A DNA stretch of 9,996 bases from Chitinophagales bacterium (GCA_013297575.1 JAAFHO010000150.1:1-9996); one strand, 5' to 3'; positions 1-7,537 are shown, numbered from the stretch's first letter. Notes: generated by a model not told the origin, from the sequence alone. Made by a program: numbers and translations.

Positions 1-752
1 CCCTTTACAGAGCCACCAAACCCCAAAAAGTCATTGTCGCCATCGGGGAATTGTACCATACATGAGCCTTGTAATTGTGCGTTGCGGAGTTCTTTTTTGG
101 ATTGTATCCAGGCTAGATCGAGGCCATAGCCATTCAGCGCGCCCGCTTCGATGGACGCTGGTGCTGGCACAGGAATATTCTTATCTTCTTTGGGCCATTT
201 GAGCATCGGGACAGGATGGCTGCCCGTAGATGAACGACTTGCGTCAATTGTAGGCGTATAATAACCTGTGATACGCACGCGGTCGTTTTGTAGTTCGGTA
301 TTGATTTGGTAAAAATCAAAATAACGCTGGAGCGCAAATGGCTCTAGGGTACTGGTATTTAACAAGCGCACCGTTTTCAATAATTCCTTTTTATGTATGC
401 CTCGGACAGGATACTGATCCACATCGGAGCGCAAAAGGTATTTTTCCTGTTGTTTTAATGCCGCGTGTATTTCGGGTTTAAAGGAAACATACAGCAAAGA
501 ATCGGGCTGCACTTTTATCATAGACGATGATAATTGTCGCGGCGCAAAAGGAGCATGTAATAATGTATCGTTCCATACCAAAGGGCGCACATAAGGAAAA
601 GCTACTGGAGGTGCTTTTTCTTCTGGTTTACATTGCATCAACGGCAATAAAAACCACAGCAATAATATCCGGGGGGAGTTATACAATGTTAATTTTGATA
701 GATAAATAGAATCCAACGAGCATCGTTCCACGTGTTTTGCGGAATGATTCAT
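1..752 (-). CDS. mltA: MltA-family membrane-bound lytic murein transglycosylase, 3' part beyond the window
   Basis: The minus-strand frame is open from the only in-frame ATG (750-752) to the left edge, giving 250 residues. The MltA family cleaves the beta-1,4 bond between MurNAc and GlcNAc in peptidoglycan, leaving a 1,6-anhydro end, and usually acts as an outer-membrane lipoprotein facing the periplasm. Visible family marks are TGYYTP (residues 162-167), the PVPMLKWP stretch (about 180-187), the SIEAGAL segment (about 200-206) and QLQGSCMVQFPDGD (226-239), matching the usual VQGSG...DG block. The Gly after QGS is Cys here. The catalytic Asp and the 3D barrel should lie beyond the edge. Residues 28-41 form a hydrophobic stretch ending in LMQC, which may be a loose lipobox; Gln before Cys is atypical, and the preceding tail is long for a signal peptide, so the true start could be a non-ATG codon further in. 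A 141-base gap separates it from the upstream BRO gene. Confidence 0.85.
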   Translation of the reverse strand, partial: MNHSAKHVERCSLDSIYLSKLTLYNSPRILLLWFLLPLMQCKPEEKAPPVAFPYVRPLVWNDTLLHAPFAPRQLSSSMIKVQPDSLLYVSFKPEIHAALKQQEKYLLRSDVDQYPVRGIHKKELLKTVRLLNTSTLEPFALQRYFDFYQINTELQNDRVRITGYYTPTIDASRSSTGSHPVPMLKWPKEDKNIPVPAPASIEAGALNGYGLDLAWIQSKKELRNAQLQGSCMVQFPDGDNDFLGFGGSVK

Positions 753-893
753 GTTTTTTTGGTGCAAAAAACGCCAAATTTTTGGTGTTTTCTTATAAAC
801 AGGTGGTCTTTAGCGGGCTTAAATATACATCAGGCGCAAATATCTATAAAAAAAAGAAACTTGTGGTGTAGATACTCGAATTATTATGACAAT

Positions 894-1751
894 CTATTTA
901 GGCTTCTGCTTTGCTTCAATAGATTTTTGCTTTTTAGCCTCGGTTATTTGGCCTTTAAAATTACTGGGAGAAACTACTTTTTGTCCTGATTCTTGCTCAT
1001 AAGCAGTACGTGCTTTTCCTGTTGCTCTACCCCCTTCTATGGCTGCTTCTTTATTCTGCTCAAAGCCTTTTGCATCTTTATCAATGGCCTTGTTCCTTGT
1101 GGTGGCTTCCCCGAGCATTGTAAAAATCAATTCAATATCGGTCATGTGATCTCGCAGATTTTCGCGCTGTAATCCCTTCACCTCTTTGTATTCAGTAGGT
1201 GTAAGCCCAAAAGTTGCACGGCTGATTTCAGCGGTAAGGATAGCATACTCCAGTCCTTCTTTTACCCCTCGATTTTTCCATTCATCGGTAAGTTGGTCTC
1301 GTATTTCGACAGATTTAAGTCGCGTTTCTATCCATGCTTCGCTATAACCAAGGTCTTTGTAATAACTTCGTGCGCGTTGCGCGGCCAGTTCTGGATTTTC
1401 AATCTCTTGCACTCGCTCATAGCCGACTTGAGCGAGCCATTGCTTGAATGGTTCCGCTTTGGGTGATGGTACTGACTGGATAATACGGAAGATTATCTCT
1501 GTATTGGCACAATCAGTCAAGCGCATTTTGCCGTCTATGGCCTTTAATTTGAAACCGTTACATTTTGTAACGGTTTGATCAGCACCCTCATCAAGGAGAC
1601 GTTTTTTGAGTACACGCCAGTAAACTGCTGGATTAGGGCTTTCAGTAAGCACCTCAATAACATCTACGACCGCATACCACCACTCATCATTATGCCAAAG
1701 GCGACGAATACCTTTTTCCTGAAACACAATAAGTTTATCTTGTTCTTCCAT
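894..1751 (-). CDS. BRO-N domain protein, DinD/phage antirepressor-like
   Basis: This encodes 285 residues with an ATG start at 1751. Residues about 6-110 match the BRO-N fold: VFQEKGIRRLWHNDEWWYAV, then VVDVIEVLTES, then a central strand-rich part and IIQSVPSPKAEPFKQWL (91-105). BRO-N domains occur in phage antirepressors, baculovirus BRO proteins and bacterial DinD-like proteins, and are thought to bind DNA. The rest (about 115-285) is mostly helical and charged. It contains the segment common in bacterial chromosomal members, with GGRATGKAR (240-248) and SGQKVVSPSNF (255-265), and ends in a lysine-rich tail. The N-terminal part is phage-type, but I see no phage genes, integrase or repeats around it. 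It follows the NAPRTase-like gene on the same strand with a 69-base gap. I see no good promoter in that gap, so it may be read through. Its role here is unknown; DNA-damage or regulatory function is only inferred from family. Confidence 0.8.
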   Translation of the reverse strand: MEEQDKLIVFQEKGIRRLWHNDEWWYAVVDVIEVLTESPNPAVYWRVLKKRLLDEGADQTVTKCNGFKLKAIDGKMRLTDCANTEIIFRIIQSVPSPKAEPFKQWLAQVGYERVQEIENPELAAQRARSYYKDLGYSEAWIETRLKSVEIRDQLTDEWKNRGVKEGLEYAILTAEISRATFGLTPTEYKEVKGLQRENLRDHMTDIELIFTMLGEATTRNKAIDKDAKGFEQNKEAAIEGGRATGKARTAYEQESGQKVVSPSNFKGQITEAKKQKSIEAKQKPK

Positions 1752-1820
1752 AATTTAAATTTATTAAAATTCATTTATTTAAATCTCGTTCCTTAGCACA
1801 CAACACACCAACTACGGTAT

Positions 1821-2777
1821 TTATCCAACAAACCAACCACGCGGGTACTCCTCCAATTTAGCATGGTGAAATGCCTCCAATTGCTTTAGCATCCTTTGCC
1901 GAAGATAACTAATACGTGGAGCGGGCAGTACAGGATGACCTTTTACCAAAACTGGTTGGTACAAATTTTGGAAACGTGTAAAACGCAACATTGCTACTTT
2001 GCCTGTTCTAGTATCTGTCATACCTGCAGCAGTACGGCTTACACTGGCTATTTCTTCTTGCGCTTCGGTGAGCCATATATCGCCAATGGCTTCTTGGCTT
2101 TTGTACAAACGACGCACTTGAGTGAGCGGTATTTCGTCATTAATTGCTCCAGTTCCGTCTTCCCATATTTTTTTAAGCCCTTCTTGTTCATCAGGCAATC
2201 GGCTAGGTTCTTTAATGGAGTCGATAATTTCATCGGCCATTGCGCCACCAATATATTCTGCACGGATTTTCCAACCATCAAAATTACTGGTCGTAGCGGG
2301 TGCCACAGGTGTATCTTCTTCTGTCCAGTTTTTGGAATCCCAACGTTCTACTGCTACCCTTGTTGCCCATTGAGAAGAACGCCAAACTAGATAAATCAAA
2401 GCAGTTTCTAACAAAAACACCTGCTCAATAGGGCCACTGGCAATCAACAACGGTTCGCCGGGGAGCAGCATCATACCCTCGGGTGCTGCCCACACGTTTA
2501 CGCGGAGCCGCATGCGTTGCAGGTGATTGAGAAAACTCTCGGTAAATATGTTGTGGCCGTTTTCGTCGCGCATTTGACCCATTTTAGTGATAATATCGGG
2601 TGAAAAGCGAAAACGACGGATATGATCTGCCAATAGACTGGCACCGCAGGAGATCGCAAACGGCTTGCGTGGGTTATAAACCAAATGAAAAAGACCCTCC
2701 TTTTGGTACGAACCATCGTGCCAGGTTTGTTGGGCCTTGAGTGCTGGGGTTAAATCGGAAAGCCAATCAAATTGCAT
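1821..2777 (-). CDS. nicotinate phosphoribosyltransferase-like protein lacking a recognisable catalytic barrel
   Basis: This encodes 318 residues, against roughly 390-490 for normal nicotinate phosphoribosyltransferase (PncB). Residues 29-145 align by eye with the PncB N-terminal region: LFHLVYNPRKPF, then FRFSPDIITKM, SFLNHLQRMRLRVNVWAAPEG (81-101), LPGEPLLIASGP (105-116), and FLLETALIYLVWRSSQWATR (121-140). The end (about 270-314), with QPVLVKGHPVLPAPRISYL and a YPRGW finish, resembles the family's C-terminal segment. Between them, the barrel motifs expected in an active enzyme (the FGSRRAHG-type block, the GTSN block, GTMAHS with the catalytic His, and the LDSGD block) are not visible. Only RAEYIGGAMADE (172-183) recalls the AAYIGGF segment. 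The frame is intact with no sign of a frameshift, so it looks maintained rather than freshly broken. It probably does not make nicotinate mononucleotide; a structural, binding or regulatory role is conjecture. It lies 50 bases after hflX and has its own promoter-like site. Confidence 0.7.
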   Translation of the reverse strand: MQFDWLSDLTPALKAQQTWHDGSYQKEGLFHLVYNPRKPFAISCGASLLADHIRRFRFSPDIITKMGQMRDENGHNIFTESFLNHLQRMRLRVNVWAAPEGMMLLPGEPLLIASGPIEQVFLLETALIYLVWRSSQWATRVAVERWDSKNWTEEDTPVAPATTSNFDGWKIRAEYIGGAMADEIIDSIKEPSRLPDEQEGLKKIWEDGTGAINDEIPLTQVRRLYKSQEAIGDIWLTEAQEEIASVSRTAAGMTDTRTGKVAMLRFTRFQNLYQPVLVKGHPVLPAPRISYLRQRMLKQLEAFHHAKLEEYPRGWFVG

Positions 2778-2784
2778 AGTAGAT

Positions 2785-2814
2785 ATAAAGTATGATTATC
2801 GTCGTATTGTTCAA
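2785..2814 (-). promoter_or_regulatory. promoter-like site before the NAPRTase-like gene
   Basis: On the minus strand a TTG (2814-2812) lies 19 bases before TACTTTAT (2792-2785), a near match to the Bacteroidota -7 form TAnnTTTG with the last G replaced. It sits 7 bases before the ATG at 2777. It could give the gene its own transcription beside read-through from hflX. The match is imperfect and rests on spacing alone. Confidence 0.35.
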
Positions 2815-2827
2815 TATTGGTCTACCC

Positions 2828-4057
2828 CTATCCCCAACTCCTCACTTGATGCGGATATCGAATGACATATAACTCCTTGATTAGGCGCATCATACGCTCG
2901 CGCAAATCGTCCATTCCTTCTTTTGTTAAGGCAGAAATAAAAATATTTTCTCCAAACTGGTGTAGCATATTCGATTTAAGTTCTGCTTCCAGCATAAGGC
3001 GGGTTTCGGGTTCCAAAAGGTCGTCGAAAACACGTTCGCGGTAGAGTTCTATCTTATTATACACCATCAAAGTGGGCTTATCGGCAGCGCCAAGTTCGAG
3101 CAGTGTTTTTTGCACTGTCCGTATTTGGTCTTCAAATTGTGGATGCGCAACATCCACTACATGGATCAAAATATCGCTTTCGCGTACTTCATCGAGGGTG
3201 CTTTTGAAACTTTCTACCAAGTGATGCGGGAGTTTTCGGATAAATCCAACAGTGTCGGAGAGCAAAAAAGGCATTTGGTCAAAAACGACCTTCCGCACAG
3301 TAGTATCCAGCGTAGCAAAGAGTTTGTTTTCGGCTAATACTTCGCTTTTGCTAATCAGGTTGAGTAGTGTACTTTTTCCCACATTGGTATACCCCACCAA
3401 AGCAACGCGGATCAATTCGCCACGGGTTTTGCGTTGGGTTTGTGATTGGCGGTCAATATCTTTTAGTTTATCTTCCAATACTTTTACGCGATACTGCACC
3501 AATCGGCGGTCGGTTTCAATCTGTGTTTCACCGGGGCCACGCATACCAATACCACCGCGTTGGCGCTCCAAGTGCGTCCACAAACCCCTCAAACGCGGTA
3601 AAAGATACTGCATTTGGGCGAGTTCTACCTGTGTTTTTGCTTGTGCGGTTTGTGCTCTCGCTGCAAAAATATCGAGGATTAAAGTGGAGCGATCTACAAT
3701 TTTTACCTTGAGCGCTTCTTCGAGGTGGTTGGTTTGTTTACCCGAAAGGTCATCATCAAAAATAACCATCGTCACATTTTCGTGCCGCTCAATATACTGC
3801 CTTATTTCCTCCACTTTCCCCTTTCCAATAAAAGTAGTATGCTCAGGATGAGGGAGGCGCTGGGTAAATCGTTTGATGGTTTCAGCACCAGCGGTTTCTG
3901 CTAGAAACTCCAATTCATCCATGTGCTCGTGCGCGAGTGTTTCGTTGCTATCAGGGGTGATAAGCCCCACTAACACGGCGAATTCCGGTTCTAATTTGAG
4001 TAAACTGGCTTTTTCGCCAAGTGTCCATTCTTTTGCCATAATGCTAATCGAAGTCAA
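2828..4057 (-). CDS. hflX: ribosome-associated GTPase HflX
   Basis: This encodes 409 residues. HflX is a cytoplasmic GTPase that binds the 50S subunit and splits stalled ribosomes under stress. The N-terminal HflX domain is followed by a coiled linker with the family signature GGIGMRGPGETQIETDRR (168-185) and then the G domain: G1 GYTNVGKST (222-230), G2 near FATLDTT (247-253), G3 DTVGF (268-272), G4 NKIE (334-337, where Asp is more usual than Glu) and G5 SAL (375-377). Length and order are normal for the family. The ATG at 4057 overlaps the upstream nucleotidyltransferase gene by 14 bases. An internal ATG at 4039 (residue 7, beginning MAKEW) would leave a 4-base gap instead and is equally plausible. 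Either arrangement indicates co-transcription and possible translational coupling with the gene upstream. Confidence 0.97.
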   Translation of the reverse strand: MTSISIMAKEWTLGEKASLLKLEPEFAVLVGLITPDSNETLAHEHMDELEFLAETAGAETIKRFTQRLPHPEHTTFIGKGKVEEIRQYIERHENVTMVIFDDDLSGKQTNHLEEALKVKIVDRSTLILDIFAARAQTAQAKTQVELAQMQYLLPRLRGLWTHLERQRGGIGMRGPGETQIETDRRLVQYRVKVLEDKLKDIDRQSQTQRKTRGELIRVALVGYTNVGKSTLLNLISKSEVLAENKLFATLDTTVRKVVFDQMPFLLSDTVGFIRKLPHHLVESFKSTLDEVRESDILIHVVDVAHPQFEDQIRTVQKTLLELGAADKPTLMVYNKIELYRERVFDDLLEPETRLMLEAELKSNMLHQFGENIFISALTKEGMDDLRERMMRLIKELYVIRYPHQVRSWG

Positions 4058-5045
4058 TTTCAGTGTTATCGCCTATATTCAGGCTGAGGTTCATCCCTTT
4101 GATGCGTGCGTCGCTACCGATAACGGAATGCCGCAACACAACATCTTCCAAGGCCGCAAAGTTCCCAATTATACTATCGGTGACTATAGAATGGCTGAGG
4201 GTTACATCGGAGCCAATGGTCACATTCGGTCCGATGATACTATTGGATATTTGGCAATTTTTGCCTATGGAAACAGGGTGAATTATAATAGTACTATCAT
4301 ATTCAGGTAGGTTAAAGGCATCGCTGGCGTAGCCGTGTTGGTTGAGGAGCATCGCGTTGGTTTCGAGTAATACTTCCTTACGCCCACAATCAAACCAATT
4401 ACCGACCGAAAAACTCTGCATCCTCACACCTTGTTCCAGCATATACTGTAAAGCATCAGTCAGTTGAATTTCGCCCACGGTACGAATATCGTTTTTCACT
4501 AAGTGCTCAACGGCTTTAATTAATAAACCTACTTCCATTATCTTGTACAGCCCTACCATGGCCATATTTGATTTTGGGATTCGTGGTTTTTCCACCATTC
4601 GGAGTACCCGTCCCTTATCGTCGCATTCGGCTACACCAAATTCGCGTGGATCATTAACGCGTTTAAGACCCACGCAAGAATGCGGGCTTTCAATGATTTG
4701 GCGCATATCTACTTCAAAAATAGTATCTCCAAAAGCAATAAACACCTCATCTTCGTCTTCAATTACCTCGCGAGCAGTCCAAATAGCATGCCCCGAGCCT
4801 TCGCGGTGTTCTTGATACACAAATTCAGTGGAAATATCGGGATATTGCTCTTCAATAAAATCGCGGATACGGTCGCCCAAATAACCGATCACAAATACAA
4901 AATCATTCAGACCTGCTTCGCGCAATTTGTCGATAATAAAGCAAATAATAGGCTTACCAGCCACAGGCATGAGTGGCTTGGGCTGGGTATAAGTGTGCGG
5001 ACGCAAGCGCGTACCTGCACCTGCTACTGGAATGAGGACTTTCAT
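4044..5045 (-). CDS. sugar-phosphate nucleotidyltransferase with C-terminal hexapeptide-repeat domain (RmlA/GlmU-like)
   Basis: This encodes 333 residues. The enzyme should transfer a nucleotidyl group from an NTP to a sugar 1-phosphate, feeding cell-surface glycan synthesis. Residues 1-235 form the transferase domain: GAGTRLRPHTYTQPKPLMP (9-27) binds the NTP phosphates, FGDTIF (105-110) carries the metal-binding Asp107, and EFGVAE (135-140), VEKP (151-154), EIQLTDAL (192-199) and WFDCG (217-221) are further active-site marks. From about 250 to 330 come irregular hexapeptide repeats (IIHPVSIGKNC, SIIGPNVTIGSD, SIIGNFA, SVIGSDA), typical of a left-handed beta helix, often an oligomerising unit. 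The ATG is fixed by the conserved MKVLIPVAGAGTR opening. Whether it uses glucose-1-phosphate with dTTP or UTP, or another sugar, cannot be read from sequence alone. No other sugar-pathway genes adjoin it; hflX follows in the same unit. Confidence 0.9.
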   Translation of the reverse strand: MKVLIPVAGAGTRLRPHTYTQPKPLMPVAGKPIICFIIDKLREAGLNDFVFVIGYLGDRIRDFIEEQYPDISTEFVYQEHREGSGHAIWTAREVIEDEDEVFIAFGDTIFEVDMRQIIESPHSCVGLKRVNDPREFGVAECDDKGRVLRMVEKPRIPKSNMAMVGLYKIMEVGLLIKAVEHLVKNDIRTVGEIQLTDALQYMLEQGVRMQSFSVGNWFDCGRKEVLLETNAMLLNQHGYASDAFNLPEYDSTIIIHPVSIGKNCQISNSIIGPNVTIGSDVTLSHSIVTDSIIGNFAALEDVVLRHSVIGSDARIKGMNLSLNIGDNTEIDFD

Positions 5046-5051
5046 TGGTCA

Positions 5052-5059
5052 CAAAGGTA
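5052..5059 (-). promoter_or_regulatory. -7 promoter element of the nucleotidyltransferase-hflX unit
   Basis: The minus strand reads TACCTTTG, an exact TAnnTTTG, ending 6 bases before the ATG at 5045. I see no clear TTTG at the -33 distance. If active, transcription would begin at or within a few bases of the start codon, leaving little or no room for a leader. Confidence 0.55.
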
Positions 5060-5118
5060 CTAAGATTTGGTGTATGATTCGTGCATTTTGATTTTTAGTA
5101 GATGAACGATAGTTATCG

Positions 5119-5154
5119 AATTTACTAAACTATGTAAAGATAATAGTAAATTTG
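5119..5154 (+). promoter_or_regulatory. promoter of the xylanase gene with an overlapping 9-bp dyad
   Basis: TAAATTTG (5147-5154) is an exact TAnnTTTG -7 element, 78 bases before the probable start at 5233. TTTA (5121-5124), 22 bases upstream, is a weak -33 candidate. The inverted repeat AATTTACTA (5119-5127) and TAGTAAATT (5144-5152) has arms covering both elements, with centres 25 bp apart, and a further ATTTAC lies at 5161-5166. This could be an operator for a dimeric regulator, though the region is AT-rich and such repeats arise by chance. Confidence 0.45.
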
Positions 5155-5175
5155 TAATAGATTTACCTCTTTATC

Positions 5176-7377
5176 ATGTGGCACAAAAAAAACTACATCT
5201 ATAAACACATTTTACAAATACAATTTACAAACATGAGATTAACGCTATTTTATTTTATTTTGATAGTATTTATGGGTAAATTACATGCCCAAACCTACCA
5301 AACAGTATTAATCAACAAACTTAATACTGAAAATGGATTACCTACTACGCCTGTATCCTTGTTGCCTGCAACAGAATCGGGGACATTTGGGATTGTCAAT
5401 AATTTTGGGGGTTCTACTACTAATTTGACGGTTACCGATCAGATTTTTAAGGACATACAACGTAGAACAGTAACACAAGGCGCAAATCCTTGGAATGCAG
5501 GGCATATTTACCCTGTTCAAACCAGTATTGCTATTGATGACCGCTGTTTGGCTGTTATTTGGCTGCGGAGTGCTACACCGAACGCAAAGGCGAATATCTA
5601 TGTAGAACACAGCACAACATACAATAAAGAGGTGATTGCTACTGTCAATCTTTCTTCGGAATGGAAAATTTTTATGCTTCCTTTTCAATCAACTGCTACT
5701 TATAATGTAGGCCAATTAAATTTTGGATTGCACCTCGCATGGTTATCACAAACAGTTGAAATTGGGGGAGCGGCCTTGTTGAACTATAAAAATACCGTTT
5801 TTTATAGTCAATTGCCTGTTGCACTCAATAATGACTCGTACCCGGGCATCGAACCTGATGCACCTTGGCGCGCAGAAGCGGCAGCCAATATCGATCAATT
5901 GCGCAAGGCTAACCTCAATTTTACGGTGCTAAATTCCGCAGGACAACCCATCCCTAATGCCGAGGTAAAAGTAGAAATGGAGCAACATGCCTTCAAATTT
6001 GGTACGGCCGTAGTCAGTAACAAGTTCAATGGAGGTAGTGCGCAAAACAATATTTATCAACAAAAACTCACCGATTTGGACGGGTTGGGGCATGGTTTTA
6101 ATGAAGTAGTATTTGAAAATGACTTAAAATGGCCTGCTTGGGAAGAACATTGGTTCAGTAGCCAAGCCGCTATTGCTTCCGATATTCAATGGTGTGCCGA
6201 TCGGGGTATTACCGTGCGTGGGCATAATTTAGTTTGGCCGGGCTGGGCATATTCCCCTGCCGATATTGCTGCCAATCCTACCAATACCACCTTGCTCAAA
6301 ACCCGTATCAGAAACCACTTAAATACGATCTTGAGTTATCCGGGTGTTGGTACCGCCGTCAATGATTGGGATGTGATCAACGAATTTACCACCAACAACG
6401 ATTACGCTAATGCGCTGGCTGGCAAACCTGGGTATGTAACAGGGCGTGAATTGTACGCAGAAATTTATAAACAAGCCGATTCTTTGGCACCCAATCAAAA
6501 ATTATATACCAATGATTATATCGCCATTGAACAAGGCGATTTGCCCAACAATGGTATTGCAACGTGGAAAGCACGTATCAACGAAATTATAGCAGCAGGA
6601 GCACCCATAGAGGGTATTGGTTTTCAAGGTCACTTTTCTACCTCCCCAACGGGTATTCCGCGGGTAAAAGAAATTTACGACGACTTTTGGAATACGTACG
6701 GATTGGAAGCCAAAATAACGGAATACGATATCAATGTCCTTGCGTCTCAAACGGTGCAAGCCTCCTATATGCGTGATATACTCACCATTACTTTTGCGCA
6801 CCCGAGTATGAAGGGTTTTTTGATGTGGGGCTTTTGGGATGGCGCACACTGGCTGGCGAACGCACCTATTTATAACACCGATTGGTCGGTAAAACCCAGT
6901 GGAACTGCATTTATTGATCAAGTATTCAACAAATGGTGGACCAATACAACGTTGACAACTGCCCAAGACGGAAAGGCATCGGTCCGCGGATTTAAAGGAA
7001 AATACAAAGTAAAAGTAACTTGCCCCAACGGCACAACAGTAACTCAAAACCTAAATTTGGATACAGACGTACAGCAAACGATTACCATGGATTGTGCGGT
7101 GGGTACCAAGGAGATCACAGGAATTTCTGAAATAAGAGTAAGTCCAAGCCCAGCCAAAGAAAATCTGATGGTAACGTGGTCGCTAAACAATACGGATTAT
7201 CAAAATTTGGTGGCGCAATTGTTGGACAATAGGGGACGTACGGTGCGCGAAAAAGTTGTACAGACAACAGATAAAAACCTCACTTTTCAGGTACAGGATT
7301 TACCGACAGGTACTTATACGCTTCGGTTGGTAGTGAAAAATGAACAATGGGCAAAACAGGTGGTGGTAACGCACTAG
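5176..7377 (+). CDS. secreted GH10 endo-1,4-beta-xylanase with T9SS C-terminal sorting domain
   Basis: The longest frame has 733 codons from 5176. The real start is probably the ATG at 5233 (residue 20), which begins a clean signal peptide, MRLTLFYFILIVFMGKLHA, cut before Gln39. In long-frame numbering, residues about 60-210 are a beta-rich N-terminal module that may bind carbohydrate (inferred from its position and beta-rich look). Residues 240-280 are the usual lead-in to GH10, and 290-588 are the catalytic barrel, with acid/base Glu403 in WDVINE, nucleophile Glu516 in ITEYD (TELD is commoner), RGHNLVWPGW (348-357) and WGFWDGAHW (551-559). A small beta domain (590-640) follows, then a T9SS type A sorting domain (about 650-733) with PTGTYTLRLVVK near the end. 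The enzyme should cut xylan backbones after export through Sec and T9SS. No SusC/SusD, transporter or other glycosidase adjoins it, so it is not in a polysaccharide utilisation locus within this window. Confidence 0.93.
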   Translation: MWHKKNYIYKHILQIQFTNMRLTLFYFILIVFMGKLHAQTYQTVLINKLNTENGLPTTPVSLLPATESGTFGIVNNFGGSTTNLTVTDQIFKDIQRRTVTQGANPWNAGHIYPVQTSIAIDDRCLAVIWLRSATPNAKANIYVEHSTTYNKEVIATVNLSSEWKIFMLPFQSTATYNVGQLNFGLHLAWLSQTVEIGGAALLNYKNTVFYSQLPVALNNDSYPGIEPDAPWRAEAAANIDQLRKANLNFTVLNSAGQPIPNAEVKVEMEQHAFKFGTAVVSNKFNGGSAQNNIYQQKLTDLDGLGHGFNEVVFENDLKWPAWEEHWFSSQAAIASDIQWCADRGITVRGHNLVWPGWAYSPADIAANPTNTTLLKTRIRNHLNTILSYPGVGTAVNDWDVINEFTTNNDYANALAGKPGYVTGRELYAEIYKQADSLAPNQKLYTNDYIAIEQGDLPNNGIATWKARINEIIAAGAPIEGIGFQGHFSTSPTGIPRVKEIYDDFWNTYGLEAKITEYDINVLASQTVQASYMRDILTITFAHPSMKGFLMWGFWDGAHWLANAPIYNTDWSVKPSGTAFIDQVFNKWWTNTTLTTAQDGKASVRGFKGKYKVKVTCPNGTTVTQNLNLDTDVQQTITMDCAVGTKEITGISEIRVSPSPAKENLMVTWSLNNTDYQNLVAQLLDNRGRTVREKVVQTTDKNLTFQVQDLPTGTYTLRLVVKNEQWAKQVVVTH

Positions 7378-7385
7378 GTTTGCCC

Positions 7386-7419
7386 AAAAAGAACAGGAGC
7401 CATCATTGCTGACGGCTCC
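7386..7419 (-). terminator. intrinsic terminator reading leftward
   Basis: GGAGCC (7396-7401) and GGCTCC (7414-7419) form a 6-bp stem with a 12-base loop. On the minus strand the stem is followed by TGTTCTTTTT (7395-7386), as expected for an intrinsic terminator. On the plus strand the following bases are not T-rich, so it does not suit the xylanase gene. It could end the candidate small RNA below, the thioredoxin-MsrA-like transcript, or both. Confidence 0.6.
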
Positions 7420-7537
7420 CGTAAAACCCCAAAAAACCAAATGAAAACTTCTTTAATATATGTTGCTCAAAATGAGCCATAATTTGCTTAAAACCTTCAA
7501 AAGCCTTACTATCAAATCTAATAGCAACTAAACTAAT
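7386..7537 (-). ncRNA. candidate small RNA, about 150 nt
   Basis: The ends are predicted from a promoter-like site at 7574-7544 and the terminator at 7419-7386, both on the minus strand, so the 5' end near 7537 is approximate. The interval lies wholly between the xylanase and thioredoxin-MsrA-like genes. It contains a second small hairpin, GCTCA-TTT-TGAGC (7477-7465), as well as the terminator stem. I recognise no known RNA family. An alternative is a 25-residue ORF starting MAHFEQH (ATG at 7480, stop at 7405-7403, inside the terminator hairpin). That frame is open further upstream as well, so a tiny gene or a decayed coding remnant cannot be excluded. Confidence 0.4.

Noticed and set aside
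134..337. Minus-strand 67-codon open frame near the left edge
   Set aside because: It is in a different frame from the MltA-family reading, which runs unbroken through this region and carries clear motifs.
527..989. Plus-strand open frames at 527-709 and 732-989
   Set aside because: They overlap the MltA frame and the 3' end of the BRO gene, and show no recognisable protein features.
1896..2390. 164-codon plus-strand open frame opposite the NAPRTase-like gene
   Set aside because: It is cysteine- and tyrosine-rich without any motif, and the minus strand has a clear homologue there.
3252..3851. 199-codon plus-strand open frame opposite hflX
   Set aside because: It lies entirely antisense to a well-supported HflX gene, has no family resemblance and an arginine/serine-rich composition typical of a shadow frame.
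6502..7047. 181-codon minus-strand open frame opposite the xylanase
   Set aside because: It is a shadow of the GH10 catalytic domain, with no promoter and no domain.
7396..7419. Hairpin as the terminator of the xylanase gene
   Set aside because: On the plus strand the stem is followed by CGTAAAACCCC, not a T-run; the T-run is on the minus-strand side, so I assigned it leftward.
7403..7480. 25-residue ORF (MAHFEQH...) in the intergenic gap as a confident gene
   Set aside because: It is too short, lacks a visible ribosome site, and its stop lies inside the terminator hairpin; it is kept only as an alternative reading of the small RNA.
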